The notes below the pieces were generated by a model. It ran no database searches. It was not told the origin of the DNA and worked only from the letters and a program-made list of their open reading frames with translations. A DNA stretch of 64,000 nt from an uncultured Anaerolineae bacterium (GTDB lineage Bacteria; Chloroflexota; Anaerolineae; Promineifilales; Promineifilaceae). Below, in pieces: positions 26,710 to 34,855 of the stretch (its first letter is position 1; every line of letters begins with the position of its first letter). The translations under genes and the position numbers were made by a program. Where the stretch lies: positions 62,001-126,000 of the forward strand of contig CAJQMR010000016.1 of the NCBI GenBank assembly GCA_905479495.1. The letters run 5' to 3'.

Positions 26710-27189
26710 TTAGACTTGTTTGGGCGCTTCACTTAAATCTTCCTTCGCGCGAATGAGCAAAACTGGCACATCTGCATAGCGCAGCATTTTATCGGCGACG
26801 CTACCAAAGACCCAGCGGCTCAGCCCGCCACGCCCGTGTGTACTCATCACAATCGCATCTACTTTTAGCTGTGTGGCAACTTGAAGCAGTGCATCAGCGA
26901 CATTCTCTCCTTCCGTTACCTGAGTGTTCACCACATATCCTTGCTGCTGCAGCGAATCTTGATGGGCTTTTAGATACGCATGGGCGTCTTGCTCAGATTG
27001 ATTACGCATTTCGCTAAGTAATTGCGCATAGACACTACCATTAGCGGCTGTCATGATTAGATGAGGGGGCTGGATAACCCAGACCAGACTAATGTCACTG
27101 TTGAACTTGCTGGCCAATTCCAGGGCAGGGGGGAGTGCAGCTTCGGCCAGATGTGAACCGTCCAAGGGAACAAGTAAATGGTTGAACAT
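26710..27189 (-). CDS. Universal stress protein (UspA family)
   Basis: A 159-residue single-domain Usp. It opens with HLLVPLDGSHLAEAALPPA, and the ATP-binding loop is STHGRGGLSRWVFGSVADKM, with the G-x2-G-x9-GS pattern near residues 117-133; VPVLLIRA closes the fold. GGAGG lies about 8 bases upstream of the ATG. It converges on tilS. ATP-binding Usp proteins act in stress tolerance, though the specific role is not readable here. Confidence 0.92.
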   Translation of the reverse strand: MFNHLLVPLDGSHLAEAALPPALELASKFNSDISLVWVIQPPHLIMTAANGSVYAQLLSEMRNQSEQDAHAYLKAHQDSLQQQGYVVNTQVTEGENVADALLQVATQLKVDAIVMSTHGRGGLSRWVFGSVADKMLRYADVPVLLIRAKEDLSEAPKQV

Positions 27190-27396
27190 GTTTGGCCTCC
27201 AACTTGGTTGTTAAAAACCGTTATTTCCAGCAGATGGCTTGTTGTGCTGGCTTCCTTACTATATTCCCTATTATGCCAGAGGGATACGGCCGTTTGCCAG
27301 TGACAAACCCATCAGCTAGTGGCGATAAATGTCATTTTGGTAATATTTGGCCGCTAGGTGCTACCTAAGAGTTGGGTAAACGGAGGGTTGTGGTGC

Positions 27397-27424
27397 TTGG
27401 CTGAGTGTTGTCCTTCGTTATACT
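27397..27424 (+). promoter_or_regulatory. Predicted promoter of the C39-like gene pair
   Basis: TTGGCT (27397-27402), a 16-bp spacer and TATACT (27419-27424), about 37 bases before the start at 27461. It lies in a 271-base gap that otherwise shows only one ACGGCCGT motif. Moderate match to sigma-70 consensus. Confidence 0.4.
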
Positions 27425-27460
27425 ATGCGCCGCTGTAGGAGAGAAGTGCATCGAAAATAA

Positions 27461-28801
27461 ATGATGGGTAATTACAAGAAATATTTTGTGGGCATCGTTG
27501 TTTTGCTGGGATTAGGCATCTTTGCTTTTCCGGCCTTGCTGCGCGCCATTCCACCCCGTTATGCGGCCCGCTGGCTGCCTGAGCCGCTGTTGGCTATTGC
27601 TTCGCCAAAACAGGAAGTTGCTATTTTGCCAACTATTGCTCAGCCATTAGACATCAACAGTTTGCTGGCGGAGCCAACGGCTTTGGCGGCACCTGTTGTG
27701 GAAGTGATTCAGCCGGCGGCCTCACTTGCAACGCCTGAGGCCAACGCAACCCTGGCTCCTACGGCCGTTCCACCCACTGCCACGCCCTCCCCAATACCCA
27801 CGGCAACGGCCGTTCCCATTCCCGCCGCCGCCCGTTTGGAAGGGATTCAACATCAATTTCAGACGTGGAATAATTGTGGTCCAGCTACATTGGCTATGAC
27901 ACTCAGCTACTTTGACTTGTTCTTAACCCAAAGCGATACGGCCACTGTGCTCAAGCCCAATCCTGAAGACCGCAACGTAAGCCCGCATGAGATGGCCGCA
28001 TTTGTCAATGAAGAAACACCGTACCAGGCGATCCATCGGGTTAATGGCCGTCTCGAAACGCTCAAACAATTTGTAGCCAACGGTATTCCTGTCATCGTAG
28101 AAATCGGTATTGACCCGCCTGGTGAGTTTCGCTGGCTGGGCTGGTATGGGCACTACCTGTTGGTGGTGGCTTACGATGATGCCAACGAACAATTTTTTGT
28201 GTACGATTCCTGGTTTGGTACGAGTGACGTACCGCTAGAGAATGCGGATAAAAACGGCCGTAACCTGACTTATGCTGAGGTGGAAGAATATTGGCCCCAA
28301 TTTAATCGCAGCTACATTGCCGTTTATCGGCCAGAGCAGGCGGATACCGTGGCCCAAATTATCGGCGAAGATATGGATGATGACATCATGTGGCAAAACT
28401 CCCTGGGGCAGGCTCAGGCAGAGGCCGCTGCCGATCCAGAGAATGCGTTTTACTGGTTTAATCTGGGCACCAGCTACAATGCCGCCGGGGAATATGAACG
28501 GGCCAGCACCGCCTTTGATCAGGCACGAGCGATTGGCCTGCCCTGGCGCATGTTGTGGTATCAATTTGGCCCCTACGAAGCATATTATGAAGCAGGCCGA
28601 TACGACGATGTAATTTTGCTGGCTGATGTGACGTTGCAAGATCGGCCGTATTTTGAAGAATCTTTTTACTACAAAGGCTTGGCTTTAGCGGCAACAGGTG
28701 AAACGGCCGCTGCCGAAGAAAATTTAGAAGAGGCCGCCACATTTAATCCTAATTTCGACCCTGCTGTTGTGGCGCTGGCCGAAATGAACAGTGATCAGTA
28801 A
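27461..28801 (+). CDS. Anchored C39-like cysteine peptidase with TPR repeats (copy 1)
   Basis: A 446-residue exported protein. One N-terminal membrane helix (about 8-28) is followed by a Pro/Thr/Ala-rich linker and a papain-like C39_2 domain with NNCGPATLAM (Cys139), GWYGHYL (His231) and VYDSWFG (Asp249). Two or three TPR-like repeats follow (about 325-440, AFYWFNLGTSYNAAGEYERA). Such proteins probably act outside the membrane; the substrate is unknown. A close paralogue follows 99 bases downstream. The final codons and stop (SDQ-stop) lie in an intergenic repeat, which may have replaced the original end. Confidence 0.87.
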   Translation: MMGNYKKYFVGIVVLLGLGIFAFPALLRAIPPRYAARWLPEPLLAIASPKQEVAILPTIAQPLDINSLLAEPTALAAPVVEVIQPAASLATPEANATLAPTAVPPTATPSPIPTATAVPIPAAARLEGIQHQFQTWNNCGPATLAMTLSYFDLFLTQSDTATVLKPNPEDRNVSPHEMAAFVNEETPYQAIHRVNGRLETLKQFVANGIPVIVEIGIDPPGEFRWLGWYGHYLLVVAYDDANEQFFVYDSWFGTSDVPLENADKNGRNLTYAEVEEYWPQFNRSYIAVYRPEQADTVAQIIGEDMDDDIMWQNSLGQAQAEAAADPENAFYWFNLGTSYNAAGEYERASTAFDQARAIGLPWRMLWYQFGPYEAYYEAGRYDDVILLADVTLQDRPYFEESFYYKGLALAATGETAAAEENLEEAATFNPNFDPAVVALAEMNSDQ

Positions 28802-28886
28802 TCGGTAATCAGTAGGTCAGTAAACGGTAGACAGTGAAAAAATCCGATTACCGTTTACCGAATACCGATTACGGTTTACGGATCAC
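28791..28886. repeat. GTAATC/GTAAAC-family hairpin between the C39-like genes
   Basis: Nested inverted repeat: outer GTGATC/GATCAC (28791-28796, 28881-28886), middle GTAATCGGTA and its complement, inner GTAAACGGTA/TACCGTTTAC (28820-28829, 28849-28858). Each arm is itself made of degenerate units of about 7-8 nt. The same family appears at 52784, 57736 and 58835. It includes the stop codon of copy 1. Confidence 0.75.
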
Positions 28887-28900
28887 GAGCGGAAGAGAAT

Positions 28901-30283
28901 ATGAATAAAAGAACGAAAAATCTAATTTTAATTGTTGCCGGTGTACAGGTTTTGCTCATCATTGGCTTGCTGGCTTTGCCTAGCGTGGTGGGGGCCATTC
29001 CTGGCCGGTATCGGGTTGCTTTACAAGAGCGCAGCCCGGCTTTAAGCAACGTTGTTGAAGGGGTTATCGATCAGGTGGCGCCCGTGGCAACGTCATTGCC
29101 GGCGGCCGTTTCGGCGAACGAAACCCAGGTTGATATTAATGCTTTGATTGCTGACAGGGGAACGGCCGTACCAGAACCAACCGCCACCAGCAAACCAACA
29201 GAAACACCCGGTGCAGCTGGTGAGGAAAATGCCACACCGCTGCCGACCAACACGCCCATTCCCACGCCCACTAACACACCCACACCAGAACCGCTGCCCA
29301 CCTCGCACATTTTAGAGGGGATGGGTGTCATCAAACAAACGTTTAATAACTGTGGCCCGGCTAACCTGACCCAAACGCTAAACTACTTGGGCTATGACAT
29401 CACCCAGGAAGAAGTGGCCGACTATCTCAAGCCCAACAGCGAAGATCGCAACGTGAGTCCCTGGCAAATTGCCGACTACGTGAATGAACGAACTGGCGGC
29501 AGCTTTATGGCCAGCGCTCACAGTGGGGGGACGATGGAGCTGCTCAAGCAATTCATTGCCGCAGGTTATCCCGTAGTCATTGAAAAAGGGTATGAACTGC
29601 CCGGCCAAGGCTGGTGGGGACACTATCTCACCGTTTTTGGCTATGATGACGAGCAGCAAATCTTGTACAGCCAGGACAGCAACTTAGGTCCTTGGGACGG
29701 CAGCGGCCGTACCGATGATTATGCAGAGTTTGAGTTTTACTGGCAGCAGTTTAATTATACCTTTTACGTTGTCTATTACCCTTCACAAGAAGCCGAGGTA
29801 CAGGCTATTCTGGGGCCAGAAATGACCGATCCGATGGCCATGTGGAACATGGTGGCGGCTCGTGCTCAGGATGAAATTGATGCCGATCCGGAAAATATGT
29901 TTGCCTGGTTTAACCTCGGTTCTGCGCTGACAGAGATGGGGGTACGCACTGGCGAAAGCCAATATTATCAGGGCGGTGCCCAAGCTTACGATCAGGCCCG
30001 TGAAATTGGCTTGCCTCCACGCATGCTTTGGTACCAGTTCCGGCCGTACATGGCTTATTGGAAAATCGGCCGTCATGAGGACGTGATAGCCTTGGCAGAT
30101 GCCACGTTAGAAACGCAGGGTGGCCGCAATGTAGAAGAAACGTATTGGTACAAGGGGTTGGCATTGGAGTCACAAGGTAATATCACCGAAGCCATTAACA
30201 ATTATCAAGCTGCCCTGGAAGTAAATCACAACGCCTATTATGCGCAGTGGTCGCTGGATGCACTCACCGGTGGTGGCGGCTAA
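28901..30283 (+). CDS. Anchored C39-like cysteine peptidase with TPR repeats (copy 2)
   Basis: A 460-residue paralogue of the preceding gene with the same layout: N-terminal membrane helix (about 8-28), Thr/Pro linker, C39_2 domain with NNCGPANLTQ (Cys151), GWWGHYLTVFGYDD (His241) and SQDS (Asp259), and C-terminal TPR-like repeats (MFAWFNLGSALTEMG). Both copies share the segment LKPN(P/S)EDRNVSP. GGAAGAG precedes the ATG. Tandem duplication with divergence suggests related but distinct targets. Confidence 0.87.
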   Translation: MNKRTKNLILIVAGVQVLLIIGLLALPSVVGAIPGRYRVALQERSPALSNVVEGVIDQVAPVATSLPAAVSANETQVDINALIADRGTAVPEPTATSKPTETPGAAGEENATPLPTNTPIPTPTNTPTPEPLPTSHILEGMGVIKQTFNNCGPANLTQTLNYLGYDITQEEVADYLKPNSEDRNVSPWQIADYVNERTGGSFMASAHSGGTMELLKQFIAAGYPVVIEKGYELPGQGWWGHYLTVFGYDDEQQILYSQDSNLGPWDGSGRTDDYAEFEFYWQQFNYTFYVVYYPSQEAEVQAILGPEMTDPMAMWNMVAARAQDEIDADPENMFAWFNLGSALTEMGVRTGESQYYQGGAQAYDQAREIGLPPRMLWYQFRPYMAYWKIGRHEDVIALADATLETQGGRNVEETYWYKGLALESQGNITEAINNYQAALEVNHNAYYAQWSLDALTGGGG

Positions 30284-30299
30284 TATTTCGATGCAAAGA

Positions 30300-30366
30300 A
30301 CGCAAAGGTACAAAAGGTGCAAAGTTTTTTTTCTTTGCTTCTTTGCGCCTTTGCGTCAAGTTTTTT
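30300..30366 (+). terminator. GCAAAG-family hairpin with T run
   Basis: ACGCAAAGG (30300-30308) pairs with CCTTTGCGT (30348-30356), and inner GCAAAG (30319-30324) with CTTTGC (30333-30338); CAAG and six T residues follow. It sits just after C39-like copy 2. The apparent in-frame extension of the next gene upstream of 30380 is translated repeat, not protein. Confidence 0.65.
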
Positions 30367-30379
30367 AATATTTGTTTTT

Positions 30380-30967
30380 ATGCCATCTCATCTCATTCTG
30401 GTGCGTCACGCGGCCGTTCAAATTGATCCCACTATTCCCAGCCACCAATGGCCGCTGACTGTAGACGGCCGTTCTACCACGCACCAACTGGCACACCAGC
30501 TAAAACCATATCAGCCCAGCCACATCATCACCAGCGAGGAGCCTAAGGCACAAGCCACTGGTGCGGCCTTGGCTGATGTGCTCCATTTGCCTACGCGGGC
30601 GGCCCCTGGTTTGCAAGAGCACAATCGGCAGGGTGTTCCCTACTTTGAGCATAAGGCTGATTTTGAAACGGCCGTAACCACCTTTTTTGCTCATCCTGAA
30701 GAATTGGTGTTTGGATTGGAAACGGCCGTTCAGGCCACCACCCGCTTTGCCCAGGCCGTTGATCGCGAACGCGCAGCACATGCTGAGGCCAACCTGGCCA
30801 TTGTTGCCCACGGTACCGTGCTTACCCTTTTCATCTGCCAGCACAACCCGGATTTGTCTCCCATACAATTTTGGCAATCGCTAACGCTGCCCTGTGCCTT
30901 TGTTCTTTCTCTGCCTGAAATGAAACTCGCCCAAAGCTTCTTCATTAAGGATGGGGCATTGACGTAA
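30380..30967 (+). CDS. Histidine phosphatase family protein (PGM-like)
   Basis: A 195-residue histidine phosphatase. The catalytic RHA (Arg9-His10) replaces the usual RHG, and the second histidine lies in IVAHGTVLTLF. Members dephosphorylate sugar phosphates, nucleotides or small metabolites; the length suits a small-molecule phosphatase. I start at ATG 30380 (MPSHLILVRH), because an upstream GTG at 30317 would translate the repeat hairpin. It follows the C39-like pair and precedes the P5C dehydrogenase with its own promoter. Confidence 0.85.
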   Translation: MPSHLILVRHAAVQIDPTIPSHQWPLTVDGRSTTHQLAHQLKPYQPSHIITSEEPKAQATGAALADVLHLPTRAAPGLQEHNRQGVPYFEHKADFETAVTTFFAHPEELVFGLETAVQATTRFAQAVDRERAAHAEANLAIVAHGTVLTLFICQHNPDLSPIQFWQSLTLPCAFVLSLPEMKLAQSFFIKDGALT

Positions 30968-31007
30968 CTTGGCGGGAAGTCACACAAAAGCGATGATGAA
31001 GATCTGA

Positions 31008-31036
31008 CTGACGCGATGTGCAAACGCAGGTATAAT
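31008..31036 (+). promoter_or_regulatory. Predicted promoter of the P5C dehydrogenase gene
   Basis: CTGACG (31008-31013), a 17-bp spacer and a perfect TATAAT (31031-31036). The start codon at 31181 is about 138 bases beyond the predicted start site, giving a long leader with no structure I recognise. Confidence 0.5.
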
Positions 31037-31180
31037 ATCAATTAGAAACCTCAATGGTGATTCCCAAAACTGAGGAATTGCTGAATCCCACAGGACCTTT
31101 TAAATATCCAAGCATTGTGGCAAATGATTGCAATTGCTGGATGAATAAAAGCATTTACTTATTTTCCCAAGGAGGCAATT

Positions 31181-32749
31181 ATGTCTGAACGCAAACATAT
31201 AAAAGTCACTTACTCCACATTAGCCAGCCCCGATCCTTTACTGCATGAATACTTTGATGAAGCAGTTGAAGAAGCCAAAGCTGGCTTTGGCAAAACGTTC
31301 CCCATGTTCATCAACGGCGAAGAGCGCAAGGCCGAAAAAACCTTCGAGAAGCGCAGCCCGGTGGACCTGGATATGGTCATGGGCCATTTCCAATATGGCT
31401 CAGAGCAAGATGTCAATGATGCCGTCGCTGCGGCCAAAGCTGCCTTTCCCGCCTGGGGTGGCCGTCCCTGGCAAGAGCGCATCGCTATCATGCGCAAAGC
31501 GGCTGATCTCATCAGCGAGCGCCTCTTCCATATGGGCGCCGTGATGAGCCTGGAAATTGGCAAAAATCGTTTGGAAGCATTGGGTGATGTGGAAGAAACG
31601 GCCGATCTCATTCGCTACAACTGTGATGCCGTGGAACAAAACAATAACTTCAATCGGCCGTTGCTATCTGAGAGCGACAAACACCACAACCGCAGCGTGC
31701 TCAAACCGTATGGCGTTTGGGCCGTCATTTCTCCCTTCAACTTCCCTGGCGCATTGGCCGGTGGCCCTGCGGGTGCAGCTCTGGTAGCTGGTAACAGTGT
31801 GGTCCTCAAGCCTGCTACCGACACGCCCTACACCGCCTGGCTGCTGACAGAATGCTTCCGCGATGCAGGCGTTCCTGATGGCGCTTTTAACTTCATCACC
31901 GGCAGCGGCCGTGTGGTTGGGCAAACATTGGTAGACCATCCTGATGTAAACGGTATTACCTTTACAGGAAGTTACGATGTGGGTATGAACATTTTGCGCA
32001 CCTTTGCCCACAGCCGTTATCCACGCCCGGTTATTGCGGAGATGGGTGGCAAAAACCCCACCATCGTTAGCAAAAAGGCCGATATCGACAAAGCCGCGAT
32101 GGGCGTCATGCGTTCCGCCTTTGGGTTGCAGGGGCAGAAATGTTCCGCTTGTTCCCGCGTTTACGTGAACAAAGATGTGAAGGACGAGTTCATGACCAAA
32201 TTGGTCGATCTCACCTCGCAAATCAAAGTAGGTGATCCCTCCAAGAAGGAAAATTGGATGGGGCCTGTGGCCAATAAGGGCGCTTTCAACGACTACAAAA
32301 AGTTTGTGGCCGATTTGCAGGCAAATGGTGACATTGTGTTTGGCGGCAAGGTGCTGGAAGATGTGGGCAACGGTTACTTTGTGGCCCCCACCATTGTCGA
32401 TAATTTGCCAGAAGATCATCCTTTGTGGAAACAAGAAATGTTCTTGCCCATTGTGACCATTGCCCCGTTTGAAGACCTGGATGAGGCAATGGCCAAGGCC
32501 AACGACGTGGAATATGGTCTGACGGCCGGTTTCTTCAGCGAAGATGACAACGAAGTGCAATGGTGGCTGGACAATATTGAAGCTGGTGTGCTGTATGTGA
32601 ACCGTTCCAGCGGCGCGACCACAGGTGCCTGGCCTGGCTACCAATCCTTTGGCGGCTGGAAAGGCAGTGGCTCGACTGGCAAAGCGGCTGGCAGCTTCTA
32701 CTACATCCAACAGTACATGCACGAGCAAAGTCAAACGGTGGTTGATTAA
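31181..32749 (+). CDS. L-glutamate gamma-semialdehyde (P5C) dehydrogenase
   Basis: NAD-dependent aldehyde dehydrogenase of the RocA/PruA group, oxidising glutamate semialdehyde from proline or ornithine to glutamate. The 522 residues show SPFNFPGALAGGPAGAAL, GITFTGSYDVG in the cofactor site, the base region EMGGKNP and the nucleophile in GQKCSACSR (Cys321). GQKCSACSR is characteristic of this subgroup. GGAGG lies 5 bases before the ATG. A class III aminotransferase follows, and together they could degrade ornithine or a similar diamine-derived amino acid. Confidence 0.9.
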   Translation: MSERKHIKVTYSTLASPDPLLHEYFDEAVEEAKAGFGKTFPMFINGEERKAEKTFEKRSPVDLDMVMGHFQYGSEQDVNDAVAAAKAAFPAWGGRPWQERIAIMRKAADLISERLFHMGAVMSLEIGKNRLEALGDVEETADLIRYNCDAVEQNNNFNRPLLSESDKHHNRSVLKPYGVWAVISPFNFPGALAGGPAGAALVAGNSVVLKPATDTPYTAWLLTECFRDAGVPDGAFNFITGSGRVVGQTLVDHPDVNGITFTGSYDVGMNILRTFAHSRYPRPVIAEMGGKNPTIVSKKADIDKAAMGVMRSAFGLQGQKCSACSRVYVNKDVKDEFMTKLVDLTSQIKVGDPSKKENWMGPVANKGAFNDYKKFVADLQANGDIVFGGKVLEDVGNGYFVAPTIVDNLPEDHPLWKQEMFLPIVTIAPFEDLDEAMAKANDVEYGLTAGFFSEDDNEVQWWLDNIEAGVLYVNRSSGATTGAWPGYQSFGGWKGSGSTGKAAGSFYYIQQYMHEQSQTVVD

Positions 32750-32755
32750 GAATAT

Positions 32756-32827
32756 GGGTAATTGAGTAATCGGGTAATTGAGTAATTGGTGTAAACTAAA
32801 GCCAGTTGCTCAATTACTCAATTACAC
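32756..32827. repeat. GTAATTGAG-family hairpin
   Basis: Perfect 15-bp inverted repeat GTAATTGAGTAATTG (32774-32788) and CAATTACTCAATTAC (32811-32825). The left side has a further tandem copy of the unit. The same family flanks the last ABC gene at 63262-63329. It sits between P5C dehydrogenase and the aminotransferase. Confidence 0.75.
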
Positions 32828-32850
32828 ATTCCCTCAAACCCAGAAAAATA

Positions 32851-34179
32851 ATGAAATACGCACATCCGCACGGACACGTGTTTTATCGCAAGATGGATCA
32901 TGCCCGCCCCAAGATAGCTTATGGGGAGGGCATTTATTTATTTGATGAAAGTGGCAAACGGTACATTGATGGTTCTGGTGGGCCGTTGGTGGTGAATGTG
33001 GGACACGGCCGTTCCGAAATTGTCACTGCGATGGCTAAACAAGCTCAAGCCGCCGCCTACGTCCACGCCATCATGTTTACCAACCAGGCCACAGAGCAGC
33101 TCTCTGATGAGCTGGCCGAAATTGTGCCTTTGCCTAATCCGCGCTTCTTTTACCTCAGCAGCGGCTCCGAGGTCGTGGAAGGGGCCATCAAGCTGGCCCG
33201 GCAAATTCAGCAGGCACGAGGTCAGTCAACGCGCGACATCATCACCTGCCGCTCATTGAGCTATCACGGCATGACGTTGGGCGCACTGGGTGTAAGCGGC
33301 CGTCCCGGTTTGCGCACGCCCTACATGGGCATGATGGTCAACATGCCTCACGTGCGTCCGCCGTATCCGTACCGCCTTGATATTTCTGGTGAGGAACTGG
33401 CCGGACGGCTGGAAGAATCCATAATGGCTTATGGCGCGGAGACGGTAGCCGCTTTTATCGCCGAACCGATCAGTGGGGCCAGCCTGGGCGCTGTGGTGCC
33501 GCCAGATGATTATTGGCCTGCCGTACGTCGCGTCTGTGACAAATACGGTGTGCTGCTCATTGCCGATGAAGTGTTGGTAGGCATGGGGCGTACCGGTAAA
33601 TGGTGGGGCATCGATCATTGGCAGGTGCAGCCAGACATTCTGGTGACCTCCAAAGGTTTAGCCGGTGGCTATATGCCGTTTGGTTTTGTCGCCGCCAAAC
33701 ATGAGGATGTAGAGTTAATCCGGCAAAAGTTGGGGGATTGGAACCACGGCGGCACGTTTAGCCATCATCCCGTGGCCTGTGCCGCAGCCTTAGCTACGCT
33801 GCACATTTTGCAAAGCGAGCAGTTGGTGGAAAACGCTGCCCACTTGGGGCCAAAGTTGGGCCAAATGCTGCATGATGCCCTGGATGACCATCCTCATGTG
33901 GGGGATATTCGCGGGCGCGGCCTATTTTGGGGAATTGAATTTGTGCAGGACAAAGCGAGTAAAGATCCGTTCCCTGTCTCGCGCCATCTAGCCTGGGACA
34001 TCTGGCAGCGGGCGTTTGATAAAGGGCTCATTGTCTACTACTCGCAGGGCTGCGCCGATGGCCAAAATGGCGATCTCATCATGCTGGGACCGCCGCTCAT
34101 TGTTACTGAGCCGCAGCTGGCAGAAATGGTGGGGATTTTAGCCGAGGCGGTTCGAGAAGTGCTGCCTTTGGCGAAGTGA
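32851..34179 (+). CDS. Class III PLP-dependent aminotransferase
   Basis: A 442-residue omega-type aminotransferase. PLP-site features include SGSEVVEGAIKLAR, DEVLVGMGRTGKWW and TSKGLAGGYMPFG with the Schiff-base Lys268. Acceptor specificity cannot be read. The gene follows P5C dehydrogenase, so an ornithine- or 4-aminobutyrate-like substrate is plausible. ATG 32851 (MKYAHPHGHVF) is chosen; an upstream in-frame start at 32806 would translate the intergenic repeat. It ends just before a strong hairpin. Confidence 0.9.
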   Translation: MKYAHPHGHVFYRKMDHARPKIAYGEGIYLFDESGKRYIDGSGGPLVVNVGHGRSEIVTAMAKQAQAAAYVHAIMFTNQATEQLSDELAEIVPLPNPRFFYLSSGSEVVEGAIKLARQIQQARGQSTRDIITCRSLSYHGMTLGALGVSGRPGLRTPYMGMMVNMPHVRPPYPYRLDISGEELAGRLEESIMAYGAETVAAFIAEPISGASLGAVVPPDDYWPAVRRVCDKYGVLLIADEVLVGMGRTGKWWGIDHWQVQPDILVTSKGLAGGYMPFGFVAAKHEDVELIRQKLGDWNHGGTFSHHPVACAAALATLHILQSEQLVENAAHLGPKLGQMLHDALDDHPHVGDIRGRGLFWGIEFVQDKASKDPFPVSRHLAWDIWQRAFDKGLIVYYSQGCADGQNGDLIMLGPPLIVTEPQLAEMVGILAEAVREVLPLAK

Positions 34180-34182
34180 AAC

Positions 34183-34227
34183 GTGATAAGTGAAAAGTAA
34201 ACAGTAGGGTTACTTTTCACTTATCAC
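34183..34227. terminator. 18-bp perfect hairpin between convergent genes
   Basis: GTGATAAGTGAAAAGTAA (34183-34200) and its exact complement (34210-34227) with a 9-nt loop. It begins 4 bases after the aminotransferase stop and ends 20 bases before the convergent split-barrel gene. The arms carry A/T-rich ends, so it can terminate both strands. Confidence 0.8.
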
Positions 34228-34246
34228 TTATTGACTTTAACAGGGT

Positions 34247-34726
34247 CTAAGCTTGCCAGGTCAATACCTCGCCCCCTTGCCCCATGAGCACAGAGCCGGG
34301 AAAAACGCGCAGCCGCCACGGTTCTAGCTTTAGTGCGGCAAAGGCATCAACAGTTGGGCTGGTCCAGGCAGGTATAATTTTTGGATCGTAGCCGACCGGT
34401 GCAGGGCCGTTCAGAAAGAGGTTCCACACCATCGTGCGTGTTTCGTCATCAAAGGCCCAGCTGGCGCGGCATTCCGCCACGCAGGTGTCGTGTGTGGGTG
34501 TCCAATAATTTACCGAGACAAAGGGACTGTTCTTAATATGGGCGCGTTTAATGGGGGTTGGCCCTGTGGCAATCCAGCCCACTAATTGCTCACCGTCCCA
34601 CTGCCAGATGGGGTGGAGAATGCGAGAACGGGGACGGCCGTTTCTACCCACAGTTGCTACGCTGGCCCACACAATCTGATGCGCCATTTCTACAAATGCA
34701 GGTGCAGTTTCACTCAATGAGTTCAC
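34247..34726 (-). CDS. Pyridoxamine-phosphate-oxidase-like flavin split-barrel protein
   Basis: A 159-residue split-barrel protein of the PNPOx-like superfamily; members bind FMN, F420 or haem. It opens with WASVATVGRNGRPRSRILHPIW, the usual cofactor-binding strand pair, and has KRAHIKNSPFVSVNYW. The start is GTG 34726, supported by AAGGAAG upstream. The cofactor and reaction are uncertain. Confidence 0.8.
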   Translation of the reverse strand: MNSLSETAPAFVEMAHQIVWASVATVGRNGRPRSRILHPIWQWDGEQLVGWIATGPTPIKRAHIKNSPFVSVNYWTPTHDTCVAECRASWAFDDETRTMVWNLFLNGPAPVGYDPKIIPAWTSPTVDAFAALKLEPWRLRVFPGSVLMGQGGEVLTWQA

Positions 34727-34752
34727 GAAAACTTCCTTTGTTTAATGAAACC

Positions 34753-34838
34753 TGACAGGTTCGTAAAATAAGTACGAATTTAGGCCAATGTTGCCTTGTA
34801 AAGAACCATTTTGATTCAATATTGGAACGAACCTGTCA
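34753..34838. repeat. CTGACAGGTTC-family inverted repeat
   Basis: Perfect 12-bp arms TGACAGGTTCGT (34753-34764) and ACGAACCTGTCA (34827-34838) separated by 62 nt. It fills the gap between two minus-strand genes. Confidence 0.6.
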
Positions 34839-34855
34839 AGTTTTGATACGCTTAC

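Noticed and set aside
30317..30379. N-terminal extension of the histidine phosphatase
   Set aside because: The codons lie in the GCAAAG hairpin; the RHA motif fits a start at 30380.
32806..32850. N-terminal extension of the aminotransferase
   Set aside because: It translates the GTAATTGAG repeat; ATG 32851 fits the family start.
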